64,000 nt of DNA from Aotearoamyces nothofagi (GCA_015345905.1 JADDTR010000006.1:248001-312000), one strand, 5' to 3'. Shown: positions 1 through 11,928, counted from the first letter of the stretch. Program-made: numbers and translations. Notes: generated from the letters alone by a model not told the origin.

Positions 1-358
1 CTCTTAACCGCCTTATGTTATCTCGTAGCTTCCTCTTAGCGTCATTCTCAATGGTCATCGTTGAGAGCTCCGCGGTGATCGCTGTGACGGTCTTTTGTGG
101 TAATGATCCAACTTTCGCGGCTGGATGGATGGAGAATTTGGCCAGGATATGAGAAGAATGTAGGTTGCCTAGGCCATAGAAAGTTTCAAGGGATTTCTAA
201 CCCATGGTCAGCGATGGCGCAAATTGTGTAATGTCGAGTTTGAGGTACCTTAATGAGCCGATTCTCCGGGAAGTTGACCCCTAATATGAAAACCTGTAAT
301 ATGGGTCAGCCATTATAATTTTCAGGCAACGAGGTAAAATGTGTTTGCAATATACCAT
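1..358 (-). CDS. SWS2: mitochondrial small ribosomal subunit protein uS13m (5' part, runs off the window)
   Basis: Protein of the mitochondrial small ribosomal subunit head, of the bacterial S13 family. Exons on the minus strand are 356-358, 249-293 and 196 down past position 1. The spliced product starts MVFILGVNFPENRLIK and continues KSLETFYGLG, then AKFSIHPAAKVGSLP and NDAKRKLRDNIRRLR. These match the S13 pattern: the opening GVN(I/F)P segment, the YG(I/L)G turn, and a basic helix before the C-terminal half, which lies outside the window. Odd point: the first coding exon is the ATG alone, followed directly by a GTATAT donor. Acceptors are TTACAG and GGTTAG. The gene diverges from cyclophilin B across about 300 bp. 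Family call is from recognised motifs; the symbol follows the yeast orthologue. Confidence 0.85.
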
Positions 359-655
359 TGTGAAGGATTGCTTAAAAGGAGTTGTTGGGAGATTTCTCTG
401 CCGTGAGAGATTCAGACGTCGGTGGAGTTTGTCTCCAAAGCCCCGAATCTTTTGGATACCTAGGTATTGCGAGCTGCGCACGGACCATATGGAGTAAAAT
501 CACGTGAATGGCACTTGCTAATCGACACCTATCCGAAACACTTTAAGGAGCTCAAGCGTGCGCGGAGCTTATTCCCTTTCATTGATACTTGTTGTACACA
601 ACTCCTCCTAGCTATTGACAAATATCCAATTCAGGATACCCATTGATATCTAAAT

Positions 656-1731
656 ATGTTGAACCTTCAGCGTATCGTAGTCTCAGTACTACTCGTTCTT
701 ACAGCTACTTTCCTCTTCTTCGCTCAGACAACCAGCGCTGCTAAAGGCCCAAAGATCACTAACAGGGTTTACTTTGACATTGAACATGGTGACGAGTTTC
801 TCGGTCGCATTGTGATTGGTCTCTATGGCAAAACTGTTCCAAAGACTACAGAGAATTTCCGTGCTTTGGCTACTGGTGAAAAGGAGTTTGGTTTCGAGGG
901 CTCTTCATTCCACCGTGTCATTAAGAACTTCATGATCCAGGGAGGTGACTTTACCAAGGGCGATGGCACTGGAGGAAAGTCGAGTACGTCTAAAATCCTC
1001 TAGATAGTTGGTTGATAGGTTACTAACACCTTTAGTCTATGGCGCGAAATTCCCAGATGAGAACTTCAAGTTGAAGCACACCAAGACCGGCCTACTCAGC
1101 ATGGCCAATTCTGGCAAAGATACGAACGGCTCTCAATTCTTCATTACTACCGCAATCACCAGGTAAGAATTGATACCATTTGTGACAAAAGTTCGTGACT
1201 AATTAAATACAGCTGGCTCGACGGCAAGCACGTTGTTTTCGGCGAAGTCCTCGAAGGCTACGAGATTGTCCAGAAAATCGAAAATGTTCCCAAAGCACCA
1301 GGAGATAAGCCTCTAAAGGCTGTCAAGATCGTCAAGAGCGGTGAATTAGAGGTGCCAGAAGAAGGTATTCAAAAGGAACTATAAAGTACCATTCTCCTTT
1401 CTTCACATAATTGGTGCTGTTCGAACTTGCTGATTCGTCTGTGTCCTTGACAGATGTTTACGGCGGCTCCGAATTCGTACCGGGCACGGAAGAAGAAAGC
1501 GACAGCGACAGCGATATCAAGGAGCCTGCAACGTCTCCCGATTCAAGTGCTCCAGCAATTCCCACTCCTGCAGCATCTGCGAAGACCGAAAGCTCTGCGA
1601 CTTCAGAGGGATTGAGCATATTACAAAAGGTGCTTTTCTTGGCCGTTATTTCTGGATGTGTTGCGGCTTATCTCCGCTTGAATAGAGTGAGGGAAGAAGA
1701 TGTACAAGGATATGAGAAAAGTTTAGCTTGA
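656..1731 (+). CDS. cypB: ER cyclophilin B (peptidyl-prolyl cis-trans isomerase), two possible C-termini
   Basis: Secretory-pathway peptidyl-prolyl isomerase that assists folding in the ER. Residues 1-29 form a signal peptide (hydrophobic [15 protein letters not shown], then small residues). The cyclophilin core follows, with [22 protein letters not shown] and the tryptophan of [10 protein letters not shown]. Exons are 656-983, 1036-1162 and 1213-1384, giving 208 aa ending GIQKEL. A further GT-AG intron at 1365-1453 overlaps the stop. Its removal joins VPEE to DVYGGSEF and extends the protein to 294 aa, ending at 1731, with an acidic Ser/Pro linker and one membrane segment ([18 protein letters not shown]). 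The gene may therefore make a soluble and a membrane-anchored form. The core identity is very sure. The use of both forms is inferred from intact frames and splice sites. Confidence 0.93.
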
Positions 1732-1993
1732 TTTAACAGACTGTAAATTAAAAGCAGTTGCATCACTACCGATTCGAGACAATTAATCCCATATCTTTTG
1801 CATTAACCTGTGCTGTAATTTACCCAGCTGAGGAGACGTGAGCATCGGACCCTTGTCTCAATTTAGATCTAATCGCTACCCCACATTATCGCGATCCTCA
1901 AAAAAAGTTCTAGCGAAACTTCAACAGGAATTCGTATCAAACCACAAACCACAACTCTGCGCCCCTCTACTGCTTTGCCATATTACACTAGAA

Positions 1994-2460
1994 ATGAAGG
2001 TACTCACACTCAACTTCCTTACCTGTGCAGTAAAGGCCTGCAAATCCTCTAGCGCCTCTTTCCCCCTTCACCCCAAAGACGCCGAATTGGTCCAAGACAC
2101 CATCGAGCTAAATCCTAAACTTCTGGTTAACATCCTCCCACGCCTCGATTGGCCCGCTCTCATATCAATTTCTGCAGAAGTAAGCATCCCCAAACACCCC
2201 TGCCACTCAGCTACCCCTCCTCTGCGCGCAAAGGAAAGACAGAATCCTAATATATTCTTTAGCTCGGCCTCCCCGCTCTGCCAGCTGCTGCACCGACGCC
2301 CGAAGAACTCGTGGCCGACGAGCAGATGATGAAAGATCTACATACCCTATTAATGGAGACGCAGATCAGTGAGGGGAAGTTGGAATGTGGAAATTGTGGC
2401 TATCAATATCCGTTGAAGGAGGGCGTGCCGAACTTCTTACTCCCGAATCACTTAGTCTGA
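1994..2460 (+). CDS. TRM112: TRM112, activator subunit of tRNA, rRNA and eRF1 methyltransferases
   Basis: Small zinc-binding scaffold that binds and activates several SAM methyltransferases (in yeast Trm9, Trm11, Mtq2 and Bud23). Exons are 1994-2179 and 2263-2460, 127 aa. The start is the ATG of MKVLTLNFLTCAVKAC, the usual family N-terminus; frame upstream of it is open but has no ATG. The C-terminal half carries CGNCGYQYP and EGVPNFLLPNHLV, the conserved Cys pair and tail. The intron has GTAAGC and TTTAG ends. Length fits the family (about 125-135 aa). The gene converges with SET1. Confidence 0.93.
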
Positions 2461-3051
2461 ACGGTAGTCGATGGAGGAATCCATAGCAAACGAGTCAAAA
2501 TACAGGAGAAATCCGTACAGTGGTCGGTTAGGCGGTCTTGGTGGCTTCAAAGGTTGAGGCAACATTATTTTCTGGCTTGCCAGCTCTGTACAGCAGATTT
2601 GGGGCTTGGAAGGGGGGTCGTCGTATATGGGAAGTTAGGAGCAGAGATCACAAGGCGTTGAATAGGCGTTTAGGGCGTCTAAGGATATACAACATCTTGC
2701 ATATTAGAAGGCTTAGGTTGCTATAGTCTAGGATCTTTCTATTCACAACATCAGATCCTTCTCTCAACAACCATACTAGTCACCTCCGTATCAACGCCAG
2801 CTGGCATACCGACCAGCATTAAAAGTACACATGCGCGAAAACCCGTGCTAGCAGCCATAGATGACCAATTGCCGCCTGTCGAGCGAAATATGAAAGCTCA
2901 AATTAAACGCCGTGTAAACTCAGTTGAAGAGTACATGTAATTTTCCTTCCTCCGTATGTGATGCATTGCAGTAATAAACTATAGCGAACATGAGGGAATC
3001 ACGATGATTATGTGATTTTTCTCGAGAACGGATCCGCCGACATAGGAAAGA
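2461..3051. other. convergent 3' intergenic region, TRM112 / SET1
   Basis: It holds the 3' ends of two converging genes. I see no spliceable gene, RNA gene or clear repeat; the short open frames here lack ATG starts or coding character. Confidence 0.6.
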
Positions 3052-6000
3052 TTAGTTGAGGAATCCTTTACATGCGACTGTGCCGCATAGGCAGGGAATG
3101 CGATCCGTACTGCCAATCTCACGCTCAAATTTGTAGTCATATGTCAGCTCTTCATCTATTCGTACGTTAGTAAAAGGCTATTGATAGGTATAGGTATAAC
3201 ATACTTTGAGCAATATCCCGTAGAGCGTAGATGACAATACGCTTGCTGCCTTCGACCTTGATGATCTTGGCCGTGCAGTTAGGCATGCAGCTATGATTGA
3301 TGAATCTAGCAATACCGCCCTTTTTGGTAGCATCGATGACGGTGTTCTCGTCGATTCGGAAGAGATAGCTGCTTCCAATACCACTTTTGAGGTATCGCAA
3401 TTCTCGAAGATCCGCAACTTGTTGTCTGACTTTCTCGCCAACGTACTCGATGATCATATCATTCATAGGGATATTCTCCATGGCGTATAACCCCCAGTTG
3501 TGAATAGCCGAGCGAGCAAACTTGACCGGCTTCTTTCGCTTTTTAAGCTGGTTGAAGCGTAACGCATCGGCTTCGCCACCTAGAGTCTTCTTTTGATCAT
3601 TAAGATCAGCAACGAACCGGCGATTGTTGACTCGACTAGCACGTGAGTTCCCTTTGGCGAGTAACTTCTCTGCTGCGATCTTCGCGGCTTCTGCAGCGTT
3701 AGTAGCAAAGTCTTTGCCATCCCTTTTCGCACGAGCTTCGCGTTCTTCCCTGGCTTTTTGGACCTTGATGCGATGAGGCAAATACTTCGACTTCTCCGAG
3801 TTAAGAATTTTCTTGGTCCCTTCAGTCCGCGCACTACCCGACTTGTTAGGAACATAGTAGCCATCTACACCAGTGTCCGTGGTGATGAGGCCAGCAGTGC
3901 TGTTGCGATTCAAAGCCTTAATCTCCAGTTGCTTCCACGCCCAAGTAGCAGAACCCCCAACCTCGGCCTCGGCCTTACGTTGAAGAGCGTCAAAAATAGC
4001 CGAATCGTCGTCATCATCTTTAACCATATTCTGCCAACCGTTTATATCGAGAACTAACCTCTTGTCGTCATGCAACGAAGTCTGTGGAAATTCCGTAGAT
4101 GAACCCCATTCAACCTCGGTTCGTCCCATCGTAGCCTCATCACGGAAGCCCTGTTCAGGATCCGCATCCAGCTGAATCTCTGCTATGTCGGGTTCCTGAT
4201 CGAGATAGTCCTGAACATAAGCTGCTTCGGCTTCTTCTTGTTGTCGTTTTAGAGCTTCCCGTTCCTCAATGATCTGCTTCTTGGTCCTTCTCTTCTTGAT
4301 AGGCTTGGCGGTCTTCCTCAGATCAGTAGCCATAACAGATTCTGGATCTGGAGTTTCACTGTCGAGCTTCACGTGAAGATCGGCATCCAACATGTCCACA
4401 TCTTCAGAAGGAGCATCTAAGAGTGGGAATTGGCTCACAATTGAATCATCAGCAACGCCAAAAAGCTCTTCATCAGTCTTCTTCTGGCGTTTTCTGGCAG
4501 CTTCAAACTGTAGTCCAAGTTTCCTCTTCTTTGTTGCTGTGGTTGCGTCTGAAACGACAAAGCTTGCCTCCGTCATAGAATCATCGTCTCCGTTGTCCCA
4601 GGATCCAAGTTTCGACTTCTTGAACTTAGATTTTAGAGTCGGCATATCTTCGTCTGAATCGTCATCAGAGCTCATTCGGCTGCGCGGTCTGGATTCCGGC
4701 TCCTCTGTATCTCGAGCAGAGCTGCGATTCTCAGTGTCATCTTCAGAATCTTCATCTTCACTGTGGAAGTTCTTGAGACGATGGTGTAAAGGACGGACAA
4801 AGGCTTTCCTAATCTCTGGCCTAGCACGAGCAAATGGATCTGTAAATCCAACATTGCGTTTCTTGGCTTCCTGATTCTTTGCTTTTCGGATCCTGGGTAA
4901 AGCCGTGACATTGAGTTTGCCTGCACCGAGTGGATGGCGTTCAAAAATGTCAGTGCGGGAATTGGGGGTACCAATCGGCGTCACCTCCCCACCTTCATCC
5001 ATATCTATTGGACGAAGGTTTGCGTCCCTCGGATCGGCAATATTGAGACGGCGTCTCTTTGCGACGTGATTGTCTGGACTTAGAAAAGAGTATAAAGCAG
5101 GACCTGCTACCTTGGTCTTCAGATTGCTGATCAGCTGTTCTTTCAATGCACGGCGGACAACCTCGATAGCTTCCCTAGCCGGATCAAAATTCTTTGCTCG
5201 CTGGCGTTTCTCTTCTTCGATATCTGCTTCTTCTTCCTTTTTACGACGAGTAATATTTTCTCGAAATTGCCGTTCTTCCAGCTTACGTTCAGGACTGAGG
5301 CTTAATTTTCGGACTTCATGTCGTGGCTCATGACGTGAGTGCACATGTATATGACTGCTGCCAAGGGGAAGCTCCCCCTGGTTCTCCTCGTTTCCACGCA
5401 TGTGCAAGTCCATAGCCATGGTGTACGTAAAGAATGCTGTTCTGTTGACAGCTTTGTAGCACTTATCCGCCTCGCACCTACCCCTTGACGAATTTTCAAA
5501 TAGAATATAATATCCGCCACGATCGGCACGCACATCTTCAAACCGAAACATTCGAATACGCTTCTTCATGTGGTAGATGGTAGCTCCAATAACCGGGACA
5601 TCAGAATGGGCCACAAAAATATACGGCTGGGTGCCGATGTTATTGATGACTGGCTCATCTTCAATTAAAGTGAGAACCTTTGGCTTCGTAGGGACAAACA
5701 CAGGCTCTGATGGTGCAAGATGTCTGATAACTTGTCGTGTGGCGTATCCAGAAGGGCCTTTGGGAGCAGTAGGCGGTGGCCCGGGAAGCGCATCAACTTC
5801 TTTGGGTTTTGGGCCGGTTGGAGCTTTGGGCGTTGCATCAATTAGAACTTGTTGTGCTCGCTGTGCTTCTTTCATGACATCTTCCATTTTACGACGACTC
5901 TTTACTCCTTCTGGGTCGAACTCCACCCGTACTGTCTTCTGACCAATTCTTTGCCCGTTTGCGTTTCTAACGGCTTTCTTTGCAGCATCGATCGCAGATA

Positions 6001-7088
6001 CCGGGCGCATTCCCTTTACATACCGAGAATCCTTATAGCGGAAGGTTGCGAAGCCTAGATAACTACCCGTCTCCGGGTGCATCTTATTGCTGCTCTCTGC
6101 AATCTCACCAAAGCTTGCGAACAAGGCTGTCACCGTCGAAAATGCACTCAATGGATCAAAGCCAGTCACAATGACTTGAGTAGGGGGTCCTGGACCAACC
6201 GATGTTTGTGAATCATAGGGATAGGGCTTCATAATATAAGGCGCATCTCGTAAACGAGATTTCGGCTTGTGGAAGTCGACATTTATATACGCCAATTTCC
6301 CACCTTTCGCCAGCCGCGGATCCTTTGGGGGAGCGTCATCTTCCTGTAAAGCCATTAGCCAAAAATGATCTCACATGCAAGATGACGCTCCCCTAGGAAT
6401 ATGTACATACCAAACCAAACTGCTTATAAGTCGGCTTCGCCTTCTTTCTATCGCTAGAGGATATTTTATGGTCGAGCTGTGGATCGTAGATGCACTTTTC
6501 GCCCTTTACACCCTTACTTGGCTCTCGCGCATGTATTCGCGTTGTTGGAGGGGATCTCAGAGAGATATCAGATTGTACTGCTGCAACCCGAGGTGTAGAA
6601 TGTTCATCGAGTTGGTCACGAGAGAGGGCAGATTCAGTAGCGGTCTTCGAGTGTCGCGGACTCGCTGGTCGTTCAAGCGGAGAGGAGGCGACATGTGTCA
6701 ATGGTGTAAGACTATTGATATTGCTTGACCCATTTGTCGTTGTAGGATATAGGCCAGGAGCGCTGAAGACAGAAGAAACAGTGCTTGTATGGGAACTTGC
6801 CGATCCAACGCCATTCAGCAGGTCGCCTGGCTGCGAGTCATTGTCGTCTGCCGCTGTCAGTGCAAGAGTATCTGGGATTGCCCCATTGATACCTCCACCA
6901 CCTGCGCGTTCACTGTCGTCATTCGACCTAGGAGTAGTGCTAGGGTCCTTGTCTAGAACCACTGGAAGTAGACCTGGAGAGTCAAGGGTCTTCGATTTTG
7001 CCCTTTGCCGTTCCTTTGCCTTATTTTTGGCGCTCCGAGTGGCCGCAGGAAAGAAGTCCTCAAAGGCCGCCGCAGAGGCGCGAGACAT
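3052..7088 (-). CDS. SET1: SET1, histone H3 lysine-4 methyltransferase of COMPASS
   Basis: Catalytic subunit of COMPASS, which methylates H3K4 in nucleosomes. Exons are 7088-6411, 6343-3205 and 3155-3052, 1306 aa, normal for filamentous fungi. The N-terminus ([16 protein letters not shown]) is the family's usual start. An RRM-like fold begins near residue 283 ([12 protein letters not shown] ... [10 protein letters not shown]). A long acidic/basic linker with KKRKLG and KKRRTKK stretches leads to the nSET region and a C-terminal SET domain from about residue 1155: [24 protein letters not shown], then ELTYDYKFE across the last intron. The post-SET cysteines are in [14 protein letters not shown]. 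The last 34 codons lie in a separate short exon, so unspliced mRNA would lack the catalytic tyrosine and the post-SET zinc site. Confidence 0.96.
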
Positions 7089-8336
7089 CGTAGAACAGAA
7101 TATCGGTCTACCTCACCCTCCGCCAGACGACCATCTCTAGTATTAGGTAGCTGGAGCGGGCTCGTGCATCGGGCAGGAGAAAACTGTGTTTGACTATGCC
7201 AGGTATGCCAGGTACGCGGTCGAGATGAGGGATATGACCTCTACGCGACTGCCAAAAAGTTGACAATAAGTATGTCGTCGGATAGGGTACGGCGATGCGG
7301 AAGAACACCAAGCACTGATCAGATTGATCGCTGGAAAGCTGCGACGATGTGCGTGCAATGTTATTGTCCGGCAGAAGATGTGATGTTGTAAACAGGGTTA
7401 TCCGAAAGCCACTGCTGAGGTCGGAGTTGATGATGGTAAAGTAATTGCTTGCGTCGGGCGGCGCGCGCTAAGGAAAACAGCCGAAAAAGCTAGATCTCGC
7501 CTCTCTCTTCGCGTGCTTTCGCGATTTGGGATGTAAGTCCAGACGAGTAGAACAGGTAGATATCTGGAGTCATTACCGTTAGCAAGGATGATTTTCTTAA
7601 CTATAAATATCATTAGATAACTCACTTAATCCAGCTCAGTATAGGGCTAATTGAGGCATGAATTCCGTCACGCAGGATGTGTATATAGATAAAATGCCTG
7701 CAAATTGAATTACATTTCCTGCAAAGACGCGAACATTAGCGCGTTTGCACCCCTTAATAGGCGACATAGAGGAGGTTGGAGAGTCCTGTAAGTCCCTTGC
7801 TAGGAGGTAGTCCTTCCCCTTGTTCAGGTGCAATAGATCAGGTGCTGAAGAAAAAAAATGGTATTTGGTGTTTGGTGTTTCGACTGCTGACTGTTGCAGC
7901 TAGAGGGTCGAAGTTTATATGGCTATGGAGTAGTTACAGATGGTTCATCTATGTTATTGCCGTGCATATATAAGAAGTGATGGTTTTACAGATGAAATGC
8001 AAGTGTCGTGCACCGGAATCATAAACAGTACCGGAGTGCCAGTCTCCAACTGTATGTTTCTCTATACCTCGACCTTGACCTGTACCGCTTCATCTAGTCG
8101 CTATAATGTGTATATGCATCTGAACATATGAAGTGATGGTTTTATTTGACACAATAACGACTACCTGTAAGCATAGAAGTATAACTGCATACAAAGCTAA
8201 AGTACTTTGCTTGGAGAAATCTACATTTACAAGTCCATGTGTGGTATCCCGACGAGGACCTGCCAGATATTACCTAGCAATTCCTGATGTCTAACTCCTG
8301 TCAACTCCATGAGAATCAAATCAATCTCACCAAAGC
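7089..8336. other. SET1 upstream region and 3' flank of the securin candidate
   Basis: About 1.2 kb with no supportable gene. A 15-bp direct repeat (gaagtgatggtttta) occurs at 7974-7988 and 8130-8144. The part next to SET1 should hold its promoter and 5' leader. No tRNA-like A/B box pair was found. Confidence 0.5.
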
Positions 8337-9727
8337 TTAGAGATTGCCCAAGGTCAGTACAAACTCTTCCTCAGCATCCTCATCCCGTCTCAGACACTCT
8401 GGTAAGGCGCCTCTCAGGCCGGGCTCAAGATCCTCATCATCTGTGTCGAAGGCACCCAGGAATTTCAATTTCCTCCACTCATCAGTGTCATCATGCTTCT
8501 TTGCCAGACGTGCAGGGGTGATTGTCTTATCTGATTCAGTAGAGAGATTGCTCGTAGATCTTTGAAGATGACCTGGAACCCCGTTGAGAACGTTTGAAGT
8601 GGTACGGCCTTTGGTATAGCCAATTGTACTTCTTGAAGCAGCGGCTGCTGCATTGTGTCGGATCGCTGATGGATTTACAGATGTGGGGGCCATGGCCTTC
8701 TTGCCACGTACCAGGAAGTTAGGTGCCTTAGATGGAATCATAGACTTGGCTGTCTTCACTGGAGCAAGAGATGTCTTGTGAACAACTGATAACGCTGAAG
8801 CCGCCCTCTTCGATGTGATAGTCGAAGGTCCCTTGCTGGAAAGTGCAGAACTCTTCTTGACTTGGTCTTTCGCATTTATCTTTTGCTCGGCCTCTTCCTG
8901 CTTCTTACGCAGATTCATAAAAGTTTCCGGAACATCCCCGACGGTCCATTCCTGCTCCTCAACTGCTCTCAAGATTTTCTCTTCCGTCTCCTTTAATGCT
9001 TTGGCGAGTTCTGCGTCGAAATCCTTATCCTTTAAGGAGACACCATTTTCATCCACTGGATTATGATAGTAAGCTTGCCATCCTCGCATCAAGTTCGGTC
9101 CCTTTAGCATATCATAATTCAGCATCCCATCTGGGAAATCCTCTGACTCGTACGGAAGATCTTTCGGCTTTGGCGGCGCATATTCGAGCTCCCTCTCCTC
9201 CAATGGGCCTGATTCCTCACCATGAACACCAAGTTTGACTGTCTCAGCGTGTGATATCTTTGGTTTCGGTCGGCGAGTGCTTGTCGGCCTGGCTTGTGTC
9301 TTATCGAGGTCCTTGCTGGCCGGTGGGCCTGCTGGTGTCTGGAAAACCTTGGTCTTTGCATTTGTAGTTTTCATTCCAAGAGGAGCTCGATTTCGAGGGC
9401 CTGGATATGGTATTAGTGACATCAAAGAGCTATCAGAATTGAATACGAACCCACTGGAGTTACGAAGGCATTTTTGTCGAATGTGGCACCCTTCTTTCCT
9501 CCTGTAATGACGTTTTCCAAACCCTTGCCTTTCGTACCAAGGATCGACTTTCCTCCAAATCCCGTCGGCGCATTCTCATCATGAAGAGGTACTTTGAGTG
9601 GTGTTTTTGGATACTTGTTGCCGGGTGTCTTTGGTGGCAAAGCCCGTACACCTTGATTCAGCGGCTTGGATGCTGCTACTCGTTGATGGCCATGCACCAG
9701 ATTCTCTTGATCTCGCGCTGCTAACAT
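8337..9727 (-). CDS. securin candidate (Pds1/Cut2-type separase inhibitor)
   Basis: Probable cell-cycle protein that would bind separase and be destroyed by the anaphase-promoting complex. Exons are 9727-9451 and 9400-8337, 446 aa; the ATG at 9727 (MLAARDQENLVHG) is the first in frame. The intron donor is GTTCGT, weaker than its neighbours'. Seen: an exact D-box consensus RAPLGMKTTN (RxxLxxxxN) at residues 97-106, a KEN-like QEN at 7-9, a basic TP-rich N-terminal third (KTPGNKYPKTPLK), and a downstream segment ELEYAPPKPKDLP resembling the Cut2 motif ahead of its separase-binding part. The C-terminus is acidic (FDTDDEDLEP). The protein is otherwise low-complexity, as securins are. The call rests on motif layout, not on a fold; it could be another APC substrate. 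Confidence 0.5.
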
Positions 9728-10080
9728 TCTGTGGATTGATTGTGTATTGGTTTCCAATATGGTAATGGGCTACATTGAAACGATGACTCTTCATGAGATC
9801 ATGTACTGTACTGTAGCATTGAAAAGGGGACCGTTAAGCTTTGTTTAGATATGTTTATGTTGACCTGGCAACACGCACGTCCAGATTTAGCAGCCATGAC
9901 CCCTGTCTCCTGGAATCAGCATTCGGCTCGCGATACCTCACCGTTTGAACCTCCACGTTTGCAATCTCACGACTTCCTCAGCCACGCAACACTTTACACT
10001 GGCGAACTTACGATTTCAAGCCCCCCTTCCAATATCAAACTTTTCTCGCACAGTCTGGAACAATACGTAAACCATTCATC
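9728..10080. promoter_or_regulatory. shared divergent promoter, securin candidate / tropomyosin
   Basis: A 353-bp head-to-head gap. Nothing coding. No single motif was convincing enough to list. Confidence 0.5.
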
Positions 10081-10780
10081 ATGGATCGCATCAAGGAAGT
10101 GAGTTAATACCCCTCTGCAAGGCACCCCACCATTAGTTGTCTATCTACTGTCAAAGTACAATCAGTACTGCTACCCTGACCATGGGCACTTCACTATGTT
10201 TGATAGATATGTTACTGATAGATGAATTCAGAAAATGAACACCCTCCGCATCGAGGCGGATGAGGCAACAGCAAAAGTTGAGGAGCTTCAAACAAAGGTC
10301 AAGACCCTTGAGCACGAGAATCTCGCAAAGGAGCAAGAAATCACTTCTCTGCAACACAAGAATGGCTTGTTAGAAACCGAGGTAGAGAAATTGGAAACTG
10401 GCATTAAAGAGGCCAAGGCTATTGCCGAGGAGGGTACTCAGAACATCACACAAAACGAGACTCTGCAACGAAGACTTCAGTTACTTGAGGAAGAGGCCGA
10501 GGAGGCTGATAAGAACCTTCGTGAGACAAATGACAAGTAAGTTTGCAGCACTAACAATGGATCCGGCTTGCCGAGTCATAAAATATCTACAGTTTTAAGT
10601 ACTAAACAATTTTCTAGGCTCCGTCAAACTGACGTTAAGGCTGGCCATTTTGAACGCAAAGTGCAAGCTCTTGAGAACGACCGGGACCAGTGGGAGGCCA
10701 AGTATGAAGAAATGTCTAAGAAGTACGCGACAGTACAAAAGGAGTTGGAGGACTTCCAGCAGGAGATCGGCAATATCTAG
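10081..10780 (+). CDS. TPM1: tropomyosin
   Basis: Coiled-coil dimer that lies along formin-made actin cables and supports polarised growth and the cytokinetic ring. Exons are 10081-10098, 10232-10536 and 10618-10780, 161 aa, the size of fungal tropomyosins (161-199). The protein is one uninterrupted heptad helix from MDRIKEKMNTLRIEADEA to the C-terminal KKYATVQKELEDFQQEIGNI. The first exon encodes only six residues (MDRIKE). Without it the ORF would appear to start at KMNTLRIE, so the exon is easily missed. Donors GTGAGT and GTAAGT and acceptors TTCAG and TCTAG support the joins. Confidence 0.94.
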
Positions 10781-11033
10781 GCTGGATTATTCCATGTCTT
10801 ATCCTTCAAAGGAGTCACGATGCGATGTTCAGTTTTAGAGGTAATAATTTGGAGGCTACACAGGTTTCCCTCGTACGCGTTGGCGCTGGTATTTTGTTCC
10901 TCATTACGAAGTTCTTGTCGGTTGATACGAACAGTGATACGAGCGGTGAAATAGCTTTGGCTTCTTAAGAAATTAAATTCATATTCCTCCACCGTATATT
11001 GGTCATGAATCGTAACATCTGACAGTTTATTAC

Positions 11034-11754
11034 TCAGTCATTCCCTCTTCTAGCTTCTGCCTTTGCTTTATTTCCAGCCTTTTGCTTTCCTCTTGTGAAC
11101 TTCCTTTCTGCCTTACTCTCGTACCGGAACTTTTGCTTCCTCTCCTTTTTCGGCCAGACTTTCTTGGTACTCGCTTTCGCCGCTAATTCTGCTGCAGCTT
11201 CGGCCTTCTTCTTGTTGTTCTCATCTTGCTCTTCGTCTTCGGAATCCCCAGCAGACCTGTGCAATCCTTCTTTGGACACATCCACAGCCTCAACAGTAAC
11301 AGTCGTGTAGCGATCTTCGTCAATGTATTCTGCCTCATGGTCTATAACTTCAAGGGGCGCTTCGTCCGCTATTCCTTTCCATTCACTATCCGAGCCCTCG
11401 TCTTCCCCAAAGCCTAGGACCTCGGCATCTGCTAGCAATGCATTAACTGCCTCGACATGTTCTTCCAATTCCTTATGTCGTTCTTCTCGCAGCTAACTAA
11501 TTTAACGATGGCCTGAGTGGATTAAGATGCTTTGAACGTACCTGCTTCCGCATTACTATACGCTCCTCTTTGGCCTTTTTTGCATTCTCCTCCTGAGCCT
11601 GTTTCGCTCGCTGTACTTTGCGCTTGTGAAACCCAGTCAAATAGTCTTCCCGAGCGCTGGAGTCGAAGTTGATCTCCTCAATTGCAGAATGCGTCTTCCT
11701 CCGTTTGGCCGGAGGCGGCAGAAGCGATTTCTTTGGTCTTGGATGTACAAACAT
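11034..11754 (-). CDS. RRP17: RRP17, Nol12-family rRNA-processing exonuclease
   Basis: Nucleolar protein of the Nop25/Nol12 family, a 5'-3' exonuclease in 60S pre-rRNA maturation. Exons are 11754-11542 and 11492-11034, 223 aa, close to the yeast length. The N-terminal half has the family core INFDSSAREDYLTGFHKRK followed by a charged helix (RAKQAQEENAKKAKEER and, across the intron, LREERHKELEEH). The C-terminal part is acidic and then strongly basic (KKVWPKKERKQKFRYESK), typical of nucleolar RNA-binding tails. It diverges from BIG1 across about 170 bp. Confidence 0.85.
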
Positions 11755-11928
11755 CGTGAATAGTTAAAGAACGAAACGTTCGTGTGCTACTTGTGAACCT
11801 AGAATCCCATAAAAAGTTCGAGATAGAGATATTGCTGGTGCCTCATCGGCAAGGCAGAATATTTAAAGCGACTTATCGCCCAGCATCATTCATTTACGTT
11901 GAAAGCTCCATTCGACACCACCACAAGG

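Noticed and set aside
1371-1384. KDEL-type ER retention signal at the end of the short cyclophilin form.
   Set aside because: The end is QKEL; the third residue from the end does not fit the usual pattern, so retention cannot be claimed from sequence alone.
4392-4874. A 160-codon Ser-rich frame on the plus strand.
   Set aside because: Antisense to the acidic linker of SET1; serine runs mirror Glu/Asp/Arg codons on the other strand.
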